NCBI GenBank assembly: GCA_900771035.1
Contig: CAAGML010000123.1
Location: 1-18,611 of the forward strand
Length of the DNA stretch: 18,611 nt
Direction of reading: 5' to 3'
Origin: Bacteroidales bacterium
GTDB taxonomy: Bacteria > Bacteroidota > Bacteroidia > Bacteroidales > Paludibacteraceae
Below the pieces are notes generated by a model. That model did not search any database. It was not told the origin of the DNA and saw nothing but the letters and a program-made list of their open reading frames with translations. This document shows positions 8,015 through 15,983 of this stretch, piece after piece (position 1 is the stretch's first letter; the number at the start of each line of letters is the position of its first letter). The position numbers and the translations under genes were made by a program.

Positions 8015-9087
8015 TACGCATAAATGACACACATTTCTCGTGCTTTGTGGTTGTCGGTTGTGGTGCCTTGGGGAACGAGGTGTTGAAGAATCTGGCACTT
8101 ACAGGTGTTGGGAGACTGATAGTTGTTGATTTTGACTATGTGGAGGAAGTGAACCTTGATCGCTCAGTGTTGTTCGGGCGTGAGGATGTAGGGCGACCAA
8201 AAGTTGAGGCAGCATCTGACGGGATAAGAAGGCTGAATCCTGACGTGGAGGTCATTGCAATAAATGGCGACATTGCATACGATGTGGGCATTGGGTTGCT
8301 GAGAGAGGCGGATGCCATAATAGGCTGTGTGGACAGCCGTTGGGCGAGATATTGCATAAATCGCCTTGCCTTCAGGGCTGGGCGACAGTGGGTTGACGGT
8401 GGGATATTCGGGCTCACAGGCACTGCAAGGGTGTTTACGCCAGGGAAAAACTGCTATGCCTGTTCGCTGACGACTGACGAACTCAATGAGTTGAGGCGCA
8501 GGATGCCTTGTTCGGGCATTATCCGCAGGGCTGTCGAGTCCGGTCATACCGTGACAACCGCCATAGCAGCCTCGGTGATAGGAGCAATCCAGGCTCAGGA
8601 GGCATTGAGGATAGCGACGGGAGAGGAGTCGCCACTTGTAGGGCGTATGGCTGTCTATGAAGGCGAGACGATGGAGATGAGGGTGGTGCGTTTCGAGGCT
8701 TACGATGATGATTGCCCATGCCATGAGGAGTGGAGTCCTGTGATACAAACCGGAATAACTACTGATATGAGTGTCCGTGACGTGTTGGAGAAAGGTGGGG
8801 TGGAAAGTTTTGAACTGAGGGACGACTGTTTCGTGGACCACATCGTCTGCCGTAAGGATGACAGCCGTCACAGGGTTATGCTGCCGGGCAGGAAGGTGGC
8901 TGGCTTTGTCGAAAGTGACCCGTTGTTGGGACAGGTGCCGCTCAGCGGCTACTACCAGAATGAATACAAGGTTATAGACAAATCGTTCCCTTATCAGGAA
9001 CTTACGTTGAACGAATTGGGCGTGACGGGCAGGGATGTCCTTCGTGCCAGTTTCGTTGGTGAGGAAAAATACATAGCTTTGAAATGA
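8011..9087 (+). CDS. E1-like (ThiF/MoeB/UBA superfamily) activating enzyme
   Basis: A 358-residue protein that should adenylate the C-terminus of a ubiquitin-like protein. Visible motifs: nucleotide-binding VVGCGALGNEVL (Gly loop 16-21), acidic residues D40 and D42 (VVDFDYVEEVNLDRS), N48 and R51, K64 in GRPK, and the Mg-binding CVDSR with D108. A zinc site is likely from C148-x2-C151 and C235-x-C237. C167 in MPCSGI, shortly before the helix GAIQAQEALR, is the best candidate for the thioester Cys. Residues about 240-358 are an extra C-terminal domain absent from plain ThiF/MoeB and could be an E2-docking module. It overlaps vgrG and the TssG-like gene by 4 bases on each side, so it is translated as part of the T6SS operon. 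A thiamin or molybdopterin role is unlikely, since no such genes are nearby and Ub-like and E2-like genes are. Confidence 0.85.
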   Translation: MIRINDTHFSCFVVVGCGALGNEVLKNLALTGVGRLIVVDFDYVEEVNLDRSVLFGREDVGRPKVEAASDGIRRLNPDVEVIAINGDIAYDVGIGLLREADAIIGCVDSRWARYCINRLAFRAGRQWVDGGIFGLTGTARVFTPGKNCYACSLTTDELNELRRRMPCSGIIRRAVESGHTVTTAIAASVIGAIQAQEALRIATGEESPLVGRMAVYEGETMEMRVVRFEAYDDDCPCHEEWSPVIQTGITTDMSVRDVLEKGGVESFELRDDCFVDHIVCRKDDSRHRVMLPGRKVAGFVESDPLLGQVPLSGYYQNEYKVIDKSFPYQELTLNELGVTGRDVLRASFVGEEKYIALK

Positions 9088-9827
9088 TTAACGAGATAAA
9101 TGCCGAAATGATGCTGAACTACCTATATCCGGAGCTTTCGGGGGAGTGGGTGGCGCATTGCCGTGGCACGTTCTACCGTAACTACAGCGATGATGCGATG
9201 TCGGTGGATCCAGCCTCGAAATCGGTGGAACTGTCGCGTGACGGTTTCCTGAAAATGCTTCCACCTGAGTATATCTCGTTGGAGAAGGAGCAGGAGAGCG
9301 ATGAGCGTCTCAGGGAGAGGATTGAGACTCTGACCGAGGCTTTCCTGCCTGTCGATTCGCTGATGTTCCGTCAGCAGCTGCATGTCGAGCGGACGGTGGC
9401 GGGAATGTTGAGGATACGTACCGCTTTTGTCCTGAAACGCATTTTCGGCATAGACTTAGACGGTATCACGAACCCGTATGTGCGTGACGCAGCCTTGCTT
9501 CTGCCGTATGTCCGTCAGAGCCGTGGCGACATCGGCTGGGTGAGGCGTATGCTGGAGTCTGTTACCCTCTGTCCGGTCGAGATGACCGTCGGACGTTGGT
9601 CAGACGACGATTCTTCGCGCGCATGGATGCCTTACGTCCACTACAACGTTGTTTGCGATGGTCTGACACAAAGCGATTTCCAACGTGAATACGCCCGTCT
9701 GCAGGAATTGTCCGTTTTTGTCATGGAACATTGGATGCCTGCCGAGGTTGTGGTGAAAATAGATTTGATAACCCATATTCGCAAGGGTGAGTCGGCGATA
9801 CTGGACTACTCTTGTGAGATGGACTGA
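9084..9827 (+). CDS. tssG: TssG-like T6SS baseplate protein
   Basis: A 247-residue protein without signal or membrane segments. TssG joins two TssF copies to form the baseplate wedge that surrounds the VgrG hub. The features seen are typical but weak: a helical N-terminal part, a LLPYVRQSRGDIGWVRRMLESVTLCPVEM segment (from about residue 138) like the TssG pattern of LPF...G....L..LL..PV.I, and a C-terminal VFVMEHWMPAEVVVKIDL segment like the family's YFLPA-type ending. It is shorter than proteobacterial TssG (about 330 residues) but close to Bacteroidota versions. The start overlaps the E1-like stop (ATGA), and the TssK-like gene follows after 13 bases. The order TssG-TssK-TssE-TssF strengthens the call. 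Confidence 0.65.
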   Translation: MINEINAEMMLNYLYPELSGEWVAHCRGTFYRNYSDDAMSVDPASKSVELSRDGFLKMLPPEYISLEKEQESDERLRERIETLTEAFLPVDSLMFRQQLHVERTVAGMLRIRTAFVLKRIFGIDLDGITNPYVRDAALLLPYVRQSRGDIGWVRRMLESVTLCPVEMTVGRWSDDDSSRAWMPYVHYNVVCDGLTQSDFQREYARLQELSVFVMEHWMPAEVVVKIDLITHIRKGESAILDYSCEMD

Positions 9828-9840
9828 TAGCGTTGACCGT

Positions 9841-10977
9841 ATGAATATAAATTCTAAAATAAACCTCTCGCCAGGGGTGCAGTTGACAGCCGAGACGCTC
9901 AACACCCTTTTCGCCTCTTTCTACGAACGCCAACTGGCGGCTGTCCGTTCGGTGAACATTGGCAGGATTGGCGTGATGCCGGGGCATACCAACAGGGTGC
10001 GTGGCGTTTTTGTCCGCGACACCATCGAGGTGGAGATTCACGACCTGATGGCGGTTCTTCCTTCGGGCATTATCGCCAATATCGATGAGACTGCTGTAGT
10101 CAAAGTGCCATTGCTCTATGGCGACACGTACTACTTTACGGTCGGGGTGTCGGATGCTTTGGTCAGTTTTGAGTCGAACGGCGTTCCGTTCGTGCGCAAC
10201 GAATACAGCTTTGCCATCTCCTCGTTCGACGAGATGATTGCCGCATCTGCTTTCCCCCTCATCCGTTTCAGCGTTAAGGACGGAGTCTTTTCGATTGACG
10301 ACCAGTATATAATGCCGTGTCTTGCCACGGACGGAGATTCCCGTATTGCGGGATGTGTCGGTGAGATGGCAGACCGTCTGCGCACACTTGCCGGACATCC
10401 CAATATAGCCGACGAGGCACTGCGTACGTCGCTTCTTGGTTTTGCTTTCCGTCTTGATGGCTTTTGTGCAGGTGCGAGGAGAGTGGCTGATTTGGTTCTC
10501 ACCACCCGTGAGGTGGCCTCCGCCATTGATTATTTCATCGTCCGCCCGAACAGGCAGGAGGCTGAAGCTCCTATGGAACCATCCTTTTATGACATTGACC
10601 GATGGTTCGTCTGGTTGAAGGATTACATTGACGGCGCGACCGCAATACTGGACGGTGTGGTGGTCGAGAAGGAGAAGATTGACCTGGAGGCTATCAAACA
10701 GGAACTCCGTGCCGAAATCTATGACCATATACAGCCCGACCTTGAGCGTATGGTCAACGAGCGTGTCGATAACCTCTCCGACGCTTTGCAGTCACGCATC
10801 GAGGATGTCCTCAAGGATTACGTCAACGGCAAAGTGCTTGTCGAACTGCGCGATTCGCTCCGCCTACAGTTGGATGCCGACCTGCGTTCTTCCCTTTACG
10901 CCGACCTCTATCAGGCACTTTATGCTGTCCTTTTTGTACCAAAAGAGGATGAGGATGCCTTCGTCCCTCTGATTTAG
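9841..10977 (+). CDS. tssK: TssK-like T6SS baseplate adaptor with long C-terminal coiled coil
   Basis: A 378-residue protein. ATG 9841 is chosen over an upstream in-frame GTG (9787) because the latter would reach into the TssG-like gene and add residues unlike TssK. TssK trimers link the baseplate wedge to the membrane complex. The N-terminal two thirds fit TssK: INLSPGVQLTAETLN in the place of the family's W..G..L...HF, a phage receptor-binding-protein-like beta domain, and FPLIRFSVKDGVFSIDDQYIMPCL (about 138-161) like the family's P..R......v..d..y.PPcL. From about residue 274 on, the protein is a nearly continuous amphipathic helix (KEKIDLEAIKQELRAEIYDHI and on to 366) in the place of the globular domain that binds TssL/TssM in other systems. 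This suggests a different membrane partner. Confidence 0.7.
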   Translation: MNINSKINLSPGVQLTAETLNTLFASFYERQLAAVRSVNIGRIGVMPGHTNRVRGVFVRDTIEVEIHDLMAVLPSGIIANIDETAVVKVPLLYGDTYYFTVGVSDALVSFESNGVPFVRNEYSFAISSFDEMIAASAFPLIRFSVKDGVFSIDDQYIMPCLATDGDSRIAGCVGEMADRLRTLAGHPNIADEALRTSLLGFAFRLDGFCAGARRVADLVLTTREVASAIDYFIVRPNRQEAEAPMEPSFYDIDRWFVWLKDYIDGATAILDGVVVEKEKIDLEAIKQELRAEIYDHIQPDLERMVNERVDNLSDALQSRIEDVLKDYVNGKVLVELRDSLRLQLDADLRSSLYADLYQALYAVLFVPKEDEDAFVPLI

Positions 10978-10989
10978 TGATGATAATAT

Positions 10990-11445
10990 ATGGATTTTCT
11001 CTCTCTCCCATTGAGTGTCGTAAAAGGAAAATTGAGCCGTGAAAGCGATATGAAACGCTCGATTGACTCTAACCTCGCCACTATGATAGCGGCTGCCCGT
11101 TTTTCGTGCGTGGCTGATCCTGATTACGGTTTTGTCTTCAACAATTACCGTTTCAACATCTTCAACGAGAACGAAGGGGTGATTTTCGATTCTAAGCCAC
11201 AGACGACATTACCAACCGAACGGAATATATACAATCTCAAATTGAGTGGCAAATCCCTGAACGTAAATACGTTTGCCGCTGAAATAAGCAAGGTGGTCGC
11301 ATCTTACGAACCACGTTTAAGCGATGTGAAGGCTTCGATGACCTACGTTCGTGAACAGAAACTTGTATATGTGACTGTCAATGGCGTGATTGCTGAGACA
11401 GGCGAAGAATATACATTTACAACAACCGTTAAAGTCTGGAATTGA
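10990..11445 (+). CDS. tssE: TssE-like (gp25) T6SS baseplate protein
   Basis: A 151-residue protein of the gp25/TssE family, which connects the baseplate to the first sheath ring. It shows SIDSNLATMIAA (24-35), DPDYGF (43-48, matching the family's DP-x-Y/F-G) and a YEPRLSDV motif (106-113) with the conserved Glu-Pro-Arg-Leu, followed by strands ending in VKVW. Length is typical (130-160). The last bases overlap the next gene start (TGATG), so TssE and TssF are probably translationally coupled. Confidence 0.85.
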   Translation: MDFLSLPLSVVKGKLSRESDMKRSIDSNLATMIAAARFSCVADPDYGFVFNNYRFNIFNENEGVIFDSKPQTTLPTERNIYNLKLSGKSLNVNTFAAEISKVVASYEPRLSDVKASMTYVREQKLVYVTVNGVIAETGEEYTFTTTVKVWN

Positions 11446-13148
11446 TGGATAACAATACTATACTCGAAATCAGGCAGCGTTCCGCCGAACTTATGCGTCA
11501 GGCTTTGCTGATATGGCAGTCGGGGGTACATTCCGAGAACTTAGAGGGTACGGACAGTGACCCTGTTTTTCAGATGCTTATGACTGCCATGGCGTATCAG
11601 TTCAACGAGATGGACTCTAACCTTGAGTCAATCAGGCAACAGGTGATGGACGATTTTGCCGAAGTGTTGATGCCTTACCGTGTGAACGGTGTCGTACCGT
11701 CGTCGTTTGTTATGCAGTGCCAACCTTCCGGCGACCTGGCTGACGTGACGCTGGACAGCGACTCCGTCTTTACAGCTAAGGGAACGGACCTGCAGTTCAT
11801 ACCGTTGCTCCGTACACGTGTCCTGAACGCTTCGGTTGATAAGGTGGTACGTATTGACGGCAGGCGGTGGAAGGTCTCGCTGCTTTTCCCCGAGTCTGTT
11901 ACCACGCTCGATGGTTTCGCCTTTGCCATCAGCGACCTTATATTCCGTGACCTCTCATTAACGGTGAACGGACATCCCCTCCCCTTGATTAAACCCTGGG
12001 ATATCCACAATATGCCGATGACTGAGCCTTTCGACTTCGTCACGCAACTCTATAACCGTACCCCTGTCTTTGATGCCGGGTCGCTGCCTATGGACGTTAT
12101 GGCACGTCAGGATGTCTGCCTCTTCTGTGTGGGGAAGGGAACCGGTGGGACTCTCTCGTTGCCCGAAGAGACCCATAGCCTTGATTTCATATTCGAGTTC
12201 TTTGGGATTGACGACGATTTCGTACTTGACAAGACGAAACTGACCCTGAACGCCAACATCCTGGTCAACGCCAAGGTCAATGTCGCTTCGTTGTCGGAGA
12301 AATCCCCAATAGCACGGATTTCGGACACGGACGGTCAGAAGTTTATGAAACTCCTTACGCCTCCCAAAGACCAGATACTGAGCCAGTACAATGTCACCGT
12401 CCGCCGTGTGATGGCTGAGCGTTTCAACCTTAGCGGTTTGGTCAGGTTGCTGGACTGCTTGATAGCCAAGTTCCATTCCGACACATATGCCTTCCTGGCA
12501 TTCGGACAGCAGGAGGGCGACAGTGCGCTGAACAGTCTCATGCAGTTGATGACCCGGTTGCGCAATCAGGCCGCCGCCGGCAACAGGGACGTCAGCAAAG
12601 CCGACAGGCAGGGACTCTATCTTTTCCTCTCAGCCGCCGATGATAAGGTGGTGCGTCTGTCCGGCAGCTTTGATATCCGCTACCTGACCACCAACGGAGC
12701 TATTGATGAGTCGCAATTAAGTGCTAACACCTTGTTCACTATGCCTGTAGGTGTTGATGCACAGCAGTTTCGTATGATTTCCGTGCCTGTGTTAGGCTCA
12801 GATGGACGCTTGGCAGGCAAGGAGGGGGATGCCGAAGTGGCTTATTGGGTTTCGTCCTCGGACCGTATAGTGACACCTGCCGACATCCGTATGTTCTGTA
12901 TTGCAACGTTGATGGAAATGCTTTCCGTTGACAGGGATATGGTTCGTTCGGTGAATGTGTCGCGTATGCTCTCTCCCGATTCGCCTGTGGGGTATGCCGT
13001 CAGCGTAGAGGTGCGGCTGGTCGATTCGTCTTTGATGCGTAAGACTGTCGGCGACCGTATCCCCCGTTTGGAGTGTCTGCTCGAAAACCTGCTTCGCGTA
13101 CGTAGTATAGGTATTTATCCGATGAACGTTAAGATAGAAATGAATTAG
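11445..13148 (+). CDS. tssF: TssF-like T6SS baseplate protein
   Basis: A 567-residue protein. The ATG at 11445 overlaps the TssE stop (TGATG) and is preferred over the TTG one codon upstream. TssF is the main wedge subunit of the T6SS baseplate. Family-like features are the N-terminal helical part with ENLEGTDSDPVFQMLMTAMAYQ and VMDDFAEVLMPY, a long beta-rich middle, FEFFGIDDDFV near residue 255, and a C-terminal gp6-like ending DRIVTPADIRMFCIATL followed by alternating helices and strands. Length agrees with TssF (about 590-620 elsewhere). Two bases separate it from the ubiquitin-like gene, so both must be expressed together. Confidence 0.8.
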   Translation: MDNNTILEIRQRSAELMRQALLIWQSGVHSENLEGTDSDPVFQMLMTAMAYQFNEMDSNLESIRQQVMDDFAEVLMPYRVNGVVPSSFVMQCQPSGDLADVTLDSDSVFTAKGTDLQFIPLLRTRVLNASVDKVVRIDGRRWKVSLLFPESVTTLDGFAFAISDLIFRDLSLTVNGHPLPLIKPWDIHNMPMTEPFDFVTQLYNRTPVFDAGSLPMDVMARQDVCLFCVGKGTGGTLSLPEETHSLDFIFEFFGIDDDFVLDKTKLTLNANILVNAKVNVASLSEKSPIARISDTDGQKFMKLLTPPKDQILSQYNVTVRRVMAERFNLSGLVRLLDCLIAKFHSDTYAFLAFGQQEGDSALNSLMQLMTRLRNQAAAGNRDVSKADRQGLYLFLSAADDKVVRLSGSFDIRYLTTNGAIDESQLSANTLFTMPVGVDAQQFRMISVPVLGSDGRLAGKEGDAEVAYWVSSSDRIVTPADIRMFCIATLMEMLSVDRDMVRSVNVSRMLSPDSPVGYAVSVEVRLVDSSLMRKTVGDRIPRLECLLENLLRVRSIGIYPMNVKIEMN

Positions 13149-13150
13149 TT

Positions 13151-13468
13151 ATGGAAGAGTTCTTTTTGAATATATCATACCGGAACAAAAAGGTCAAGTT
13201 CCGTGTCGTAAACCCTTCTTTGCCTCTTGGTACGCTTATGTCGAACCTTCGTCACGCCACTGGCAAGGACGGACGGTTGATTTTTGACTTCCCGAACATC
13301 GACGAGACCGGTGCCCCTCTGGATTACTATTTCGGCAAGGAGGACACCACGGTCAACGAGATACGGGTAATGCGCCCTCGCATTGGCAAGGAGGAGCAGA
13401 CGCTCGCCGACTATAACATACAGAACGGCGACACCGTTTTTTTGGTACCTGACCCATTTCCGGGATGA
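13151..13468 (+). CDS. Ubiquitin-like beta-grasp protein ending in Gly
   Basis: A 105-residue protein. Two patches look strikingly like ubiquitin: RLIF (42-45), as in the ubiquitin strand QRLIFAGK, and TLADYNIQNGDTVFLV (84-99), which parallels ubiquitin TLSDYNIQKESTLHLV. The N-terminal FFLNISYRNKKVKFRVVNPSLPLGTLMSNLRHA gives the hairpin and helix of a beta-grasp. An insertion of about 30 residues (46-82) lies between the two matching patches. The protein ends exactly on Gly105 (PDPFPG), so a C-terminal Gly is exposed without proteolytic trimming, which fits a substrate for the E1-like enzyme upstream and the E2-like enzyme whose start overlaps its stop (ATGA). It has one terminal Gly, not Gly-Gly. 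A non-conjugated role like YukD of type VII secretion is possible but less likely here. Confidence 0.85.
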   Translation: MEEFFLNISYRNKKVKFRVVNPSLPLGTLMSNLRHATGKDGRLIFDFPNIDETGAPLDYYFGKEDTTVNEIRVMRPRIGKEEQTLADYNIQNGDTVFLVPDPFPG

Positions 13469-13980
13469 CTGGTCGTGACAGGCGTCTGGCTTACGAGTAT
13501 GGGGAATTGCTTAAACGTCTGGAACATCACCCCGAAATCCGGCTTGTCGTCGAACATAAGAACGCTAATGGCTTGCCAAACAGGTATCTTGTCTGGTATT
13601 CAGTACGTTCCATAGCAGGAATAGATGAGCAAACCGCCAAGCCTCTCTACGCTGACCGCTTCGTTATGCGGATTGATATTCCTTCAGACTATCCCTCCGT
13701 GGATGCTCCTGCGGTATTCCGTTTTCTGACCGAAGACCCTGAGACACATGTGAAAATAGCACACCCGTGGCATCCCAATATACGTTATTACGGTGATTTG
13801 GCTGGTCGTGTCTGCCTGAATGCCTTCGACAGTTTCACAGACCTGGCTTGGGGGGTGCTGAGGGTGGGGGAGTACCTTCGTTACGAACGCTATCACGCCG
13901 TCAACGAACCTCCTTACCCCGAAGACCAACGTGTCGCCGCCTGGGTGATACGTGTCGCCGAACCTAATGGATATATTTGA
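13465..13980 (+). CDS. E2-like ubiquitin-conjugating enzyme
   Basis: A 171-residue protein with a canonical UBC fold pattern: N-terminal helix (RRLAYEYGELLKRLEHHPEI), the beta meander (RFVMRIDIPSDYPSVDAPAVFRF) with the conserved YP (76-77) before a P-x-V-x-F strand, the HPN motif at 103-105 (HPWHPNI), and the catalytic Cys117 in GRVCLNAF. These active-site elements are intact, so it should accept a thioester-linked ubiquitin-like protein. HPN to Cys spacing is 12 residues, a little longer than the usual 8, due to the loop RYYGDLAG. A Trp (W129) and a helix WGVLRVGEYLRYERYH follow as in UBC proteins. The gene starts within the stop of the ubiquitin-like gene, which implies matched synthesis. 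Confidence 0.9.
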   Translation: MTGRDRRLAYEYGELLKRLEHHPEIRLVVEHKNANGLPNRYLVWYSVRSIAGIDEQTAKPLYADRFVMRIDIPSDYPSVDAPAVFRFLTEDPETHVKIAHPWHPNIRYYGDLAGRVCLNAFDSFTDLAWGVLRVGEYLRYERYHAVNEPPYPEDQRVAAWVIRVAEPNGYI

Positions 13981-13997
13981 CTTTTGCGCCAAAAAGC

Positions 13998-15140
13998 ATG
14001 AAACATATAATAATACTATTACTTGTCGTTTTGTTGCCTTTGATGGCGGAGGCTCAGAGCGTGCGTGAGATAACAATCTCGGCTGATAAGCCTTACACCG
14101 ACAATTTCTCGCTTGCCAACGAGTCAGGCGATATGGACGTAATGATTAAGTTCTCGTTCAACGAGGCTGACAATCAGCTGACCGTCTCTATGACCTCCTA
14201 CCGTGGCTTGTTCGTGTTCCGTGAGGACACACGCTATAAACAGGTCGTCAAATTCGGGAAACTGAGGATAAAAGAACTGCCATACGTAGTGACTGGTGAG
14301 GAGTTACCCTACAAAATGCCCTGCAAGTTCAAAAAACAGTTGGGCAGGCACCGCAAAAACTTCGTTTTCAAGCGTTGGCTGAACTATTCGGGGCTTCTGC
14401 CTGAACCTATGGAATATGTGATGGTCAACGATGTAGTCGAACAGAAGTTCGGCATCGTCGGCGACAAACGAACCTCTGTATCCGTTACCCTTGGCGATGT
14501 GATGATTATGGAGCCTAAGACCAACCTCTTCAAAGAGAGTTACTACAGGTTCCTGCGCTTCGTGCGTGTCAACACAAGGTACAACATAACCATCGAGCGT
14601 GACCCATGTTTTGCTATGGAGGAGCAGATTTCCATTGCCTCGCAGCAGAAAGTGGCGGCAACCCAGGCTCTCGAAGGCTTGCGTAACACCTTCCCTGAGC
14701 GTGTCACCAATATGCAGGAGACTTTCGACCTCTTCAGCAAGACCAAGGAAATGCTTGTCCAGCAGTACCCTAAACGCGATACGGTCAGCGATTGTCCACA
14801 GTTGCAAGCTCTTAACGACAGTTTCAATGTCGTGGTTGACTCCATACTCGCATTCAAATGTAAGTTGGCAGTTTCCAGCGACTCTACTATGTCCGTCGCC
14901 AACCCTACGTTCATCCTCTCGGCTGCTTACGCCATTGATATGAAGGTCTCCCGTTGGCAGCTTACCACTGATGCCCTTGAGCGTGCTGATATAATTAAAT
15001 TCTGTAACGAGCGCATTGAGAGCGTCAACGACTATGTCAAACGTCACGGCTTGCGTTCCAAAGGAATGCGTGAGGCATACGACATTATGCAGAAAGCCGT
15101 CAGTTACTATCAATCCACATGCCATATTCGTAAACAGTGA
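13998..15140 (+). CDS. Secreted protein of unknown function, T6SS envelope candidate
   Basis: A 380-residue protein. ATG 13998 is preferred over an upstream in-frame TTG (13977) that overlaps the E2 stop, because it begins a textbook signal peptide (MKHIIILLLVVLLPLMAEA, cut before Q20). The mature N-terminal part (20-200) is beta-rich with a charged middle (KFKKQLGRHRKNFVFKRW); the rest is mainly helical, with Cys residues that could form disulfides. I do not recognise the family. Together with the next two genes and the PEGA gene it makes up the exported part of this system, and so is a candidate for periplasmic ring or anchor in place of TssJ/M or TssN-R. That role comes from position only. 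Confidence 0.6.
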   Translation: MKHIIILLLVVLLPLMAEAQSVREITISADKPYTDNFSLANESGDMDVMIKFSFNEADNQLTVSMTSYRGLFVFREDTRYKQVVKFGKLRIKELPYVVTGEELPYKMPCKFKKQLGRHRKNFVFKRWLNYSGLLPEPMEYVMVNDVVEQKFGIVGDKRTSVSVTLGDVMIMEPKTNLFKESYYRFLRFVRVNTRYNITIERDPCFAMEEQISIASQQKVAATQALEGLRNTFPERVTNMQETFDLFSKTKEMLVQQYPKRDTVSDCPQLQALNDSFNVVVDSILAFKCKLAVSSDSTMSVANPTFILSAAYAIDMKVSRWQLTTDALERADIIKFCNERIESVNDYVKRHGLRSKGMREAYDIMQKAVSYYQSTCHIRKQ

Positions 15141-15961
15141 GACGTATTTTGAACATATTGGTATTGGTTTTTGCTATTCCATCATTGCTCTATGCTCAGG
15201 ACAACGGTGGAATGGACGATTACGATGCCTATACCCTCACCGTTCAGACTCGTCTCTCGCAGTTCAATTCCGATATGATGGAACTCTGTTCCCATGTCGC
15301 CACTGCCTCATCTGCCGGTATCATCGACCTGAAACGCAACTTCAATTCTCTCGATGTCAGGTGGAACACCTATTGCAATGCCCAGCAGGGATATATTGCC
15401 GACAAGGAGACGCTCCTTGCCATCGTCGCCCAGTATCAGCAGACACGGCAGATGGTGCTTGACTCGATAGACCATTGCTCCTTGCGTCTCAATGCCGAAA
15501 CCGTGTTCAACGATGCCCTGACATTCATGAACTCCAAGTTGCCCGAATACGATGCATTGATTAGGAAATGCGGCAAACTCTCGCTTTCCGAGAAGACCGC
15601 TCCGCAGCTGGAACGCCTTCAGACCAGTGAGCAGTTGACCTTTTCTGATGTTACCGCTAAGTACCAATCCGCCAAAGAGGCGGTCACTCTCAACCCTTCG
15701 CTCAAAAGCAAGGAACAGCAGCTCGACAATCTCTACCTTGACCTCTCCGCCAAGTCAGGACAGGTGCAGGAGGCTAAATATAAACCTTTCATCGAGCGTA
15801 TCAAGGATTACCTCCTCGGTTTCGCCGCCGTGGCCATCTTGCTGATGTTTGTCAGCATGATTCAGAACAAGATTGTCGCCACCAAGCAGATGAAAGAGTC
15901 GCTCAAGAAACTTAAGGAACAATATATTAAGGAAGGACAGGACGATATCCCGTCTATATGA
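15137..15961 (+). CDS. Exported helical protein with C-terminal membrane anchor
   Basis: A 274-residue protein whose GTG start overlaps the previous stop (GTGA). Signal peptide MRRILNILVLVFAIPSLLYA precedes Q21. The mature part, about 25-220, is a series of helices with heptad-like spacing (for example LDSIDHCSLRLNAETVFNDALTFMN in outline) suggesting a periplasmic helical bundle. One membrane segment follows at about 223-246 (YLLGFAAVAILLMFVSMI), then a Lys-rich tail (QNKIVATKQMKESLKKLKEQ), which by the positive-inside rule should lie in the cytoplasm. This is a type I topology well suited to carry signals or force from periplasm to baseplate. No family recognised; a membrane-complex role is inferred from topology and neighbours. 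Confidence 0.65.
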   Translation: MRRILNILVLVFAIPSLLYAQDNGGMDDYDAYTLTVQTRLSQFNSDMMELCSHVATASSAGIIDLKRNFNSLDVRWNTYCNAQQGYIADKETLLAIVAQYQQTRQMVLDSIDHCSLRLNAETVFNDALTFMNSKLPEYDALIRKCGKLSLSEKTAPQLERLQTSEQLTFSDVTAKYQSAKEAVTLNPSLKSKEQQLDNLYLDLSAKSGQVQEAKYKPFIERIKDYLLGFAAVAILLMFVSMIQNKIVATKQMKESLKKLKEQYIKEGQDDIPSI

Positions 15962-15983
15962 CACAGCCAACGCCTAAAACACA

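Noticed and set aside
8011..9087. E1-like gene as thiamin or molybdopterin biosynthesis (ThiF/MoeB)
   Set aside because: No thi or moa/moe genes nearby; it overlaps vgrG and a TssG-like gene, has an extra C-terminal domain, and Ub-like and E2-like genes lie in the same operon.
9787..9840. Upstream GTG start for the TssK-like gene
   Set aside because: It would overlap the TssG-like gene by 41 bases and add 18 residues unlike TssK; ATG 9841 fits the spacing and the family N-terminus.
9721..10728. A 335-codon open frame on the minus strand
   Set aside because: It lies antisense to the TssG- and TssK-like genes, has low-complexity composition typical of an antisense shadow and no recognisable domain.
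1..13148. Contractile prophage or extracellular injection particle (eCIS)
   Set aside because: A TssK-like protein together with TssF/TssG-like proteins points to T6SS. No tape measure, tail fibre, terminase, capsid or eCIS-type AAA ATPase is visible in the window.
8011..13980. Antiviral CBASS or Bil-type island
   Set aside because: No cyclic-nucleotide synthase, effector nuclease or JAB protease is seen; genes are interleaved with T6SS baseplate genes instead of forming a separate cassette.
13977..13997. Upstream TTG start for the secreted protein at 13998
   Set aside because: It would place seven extra residues before an already complete signal peptide.
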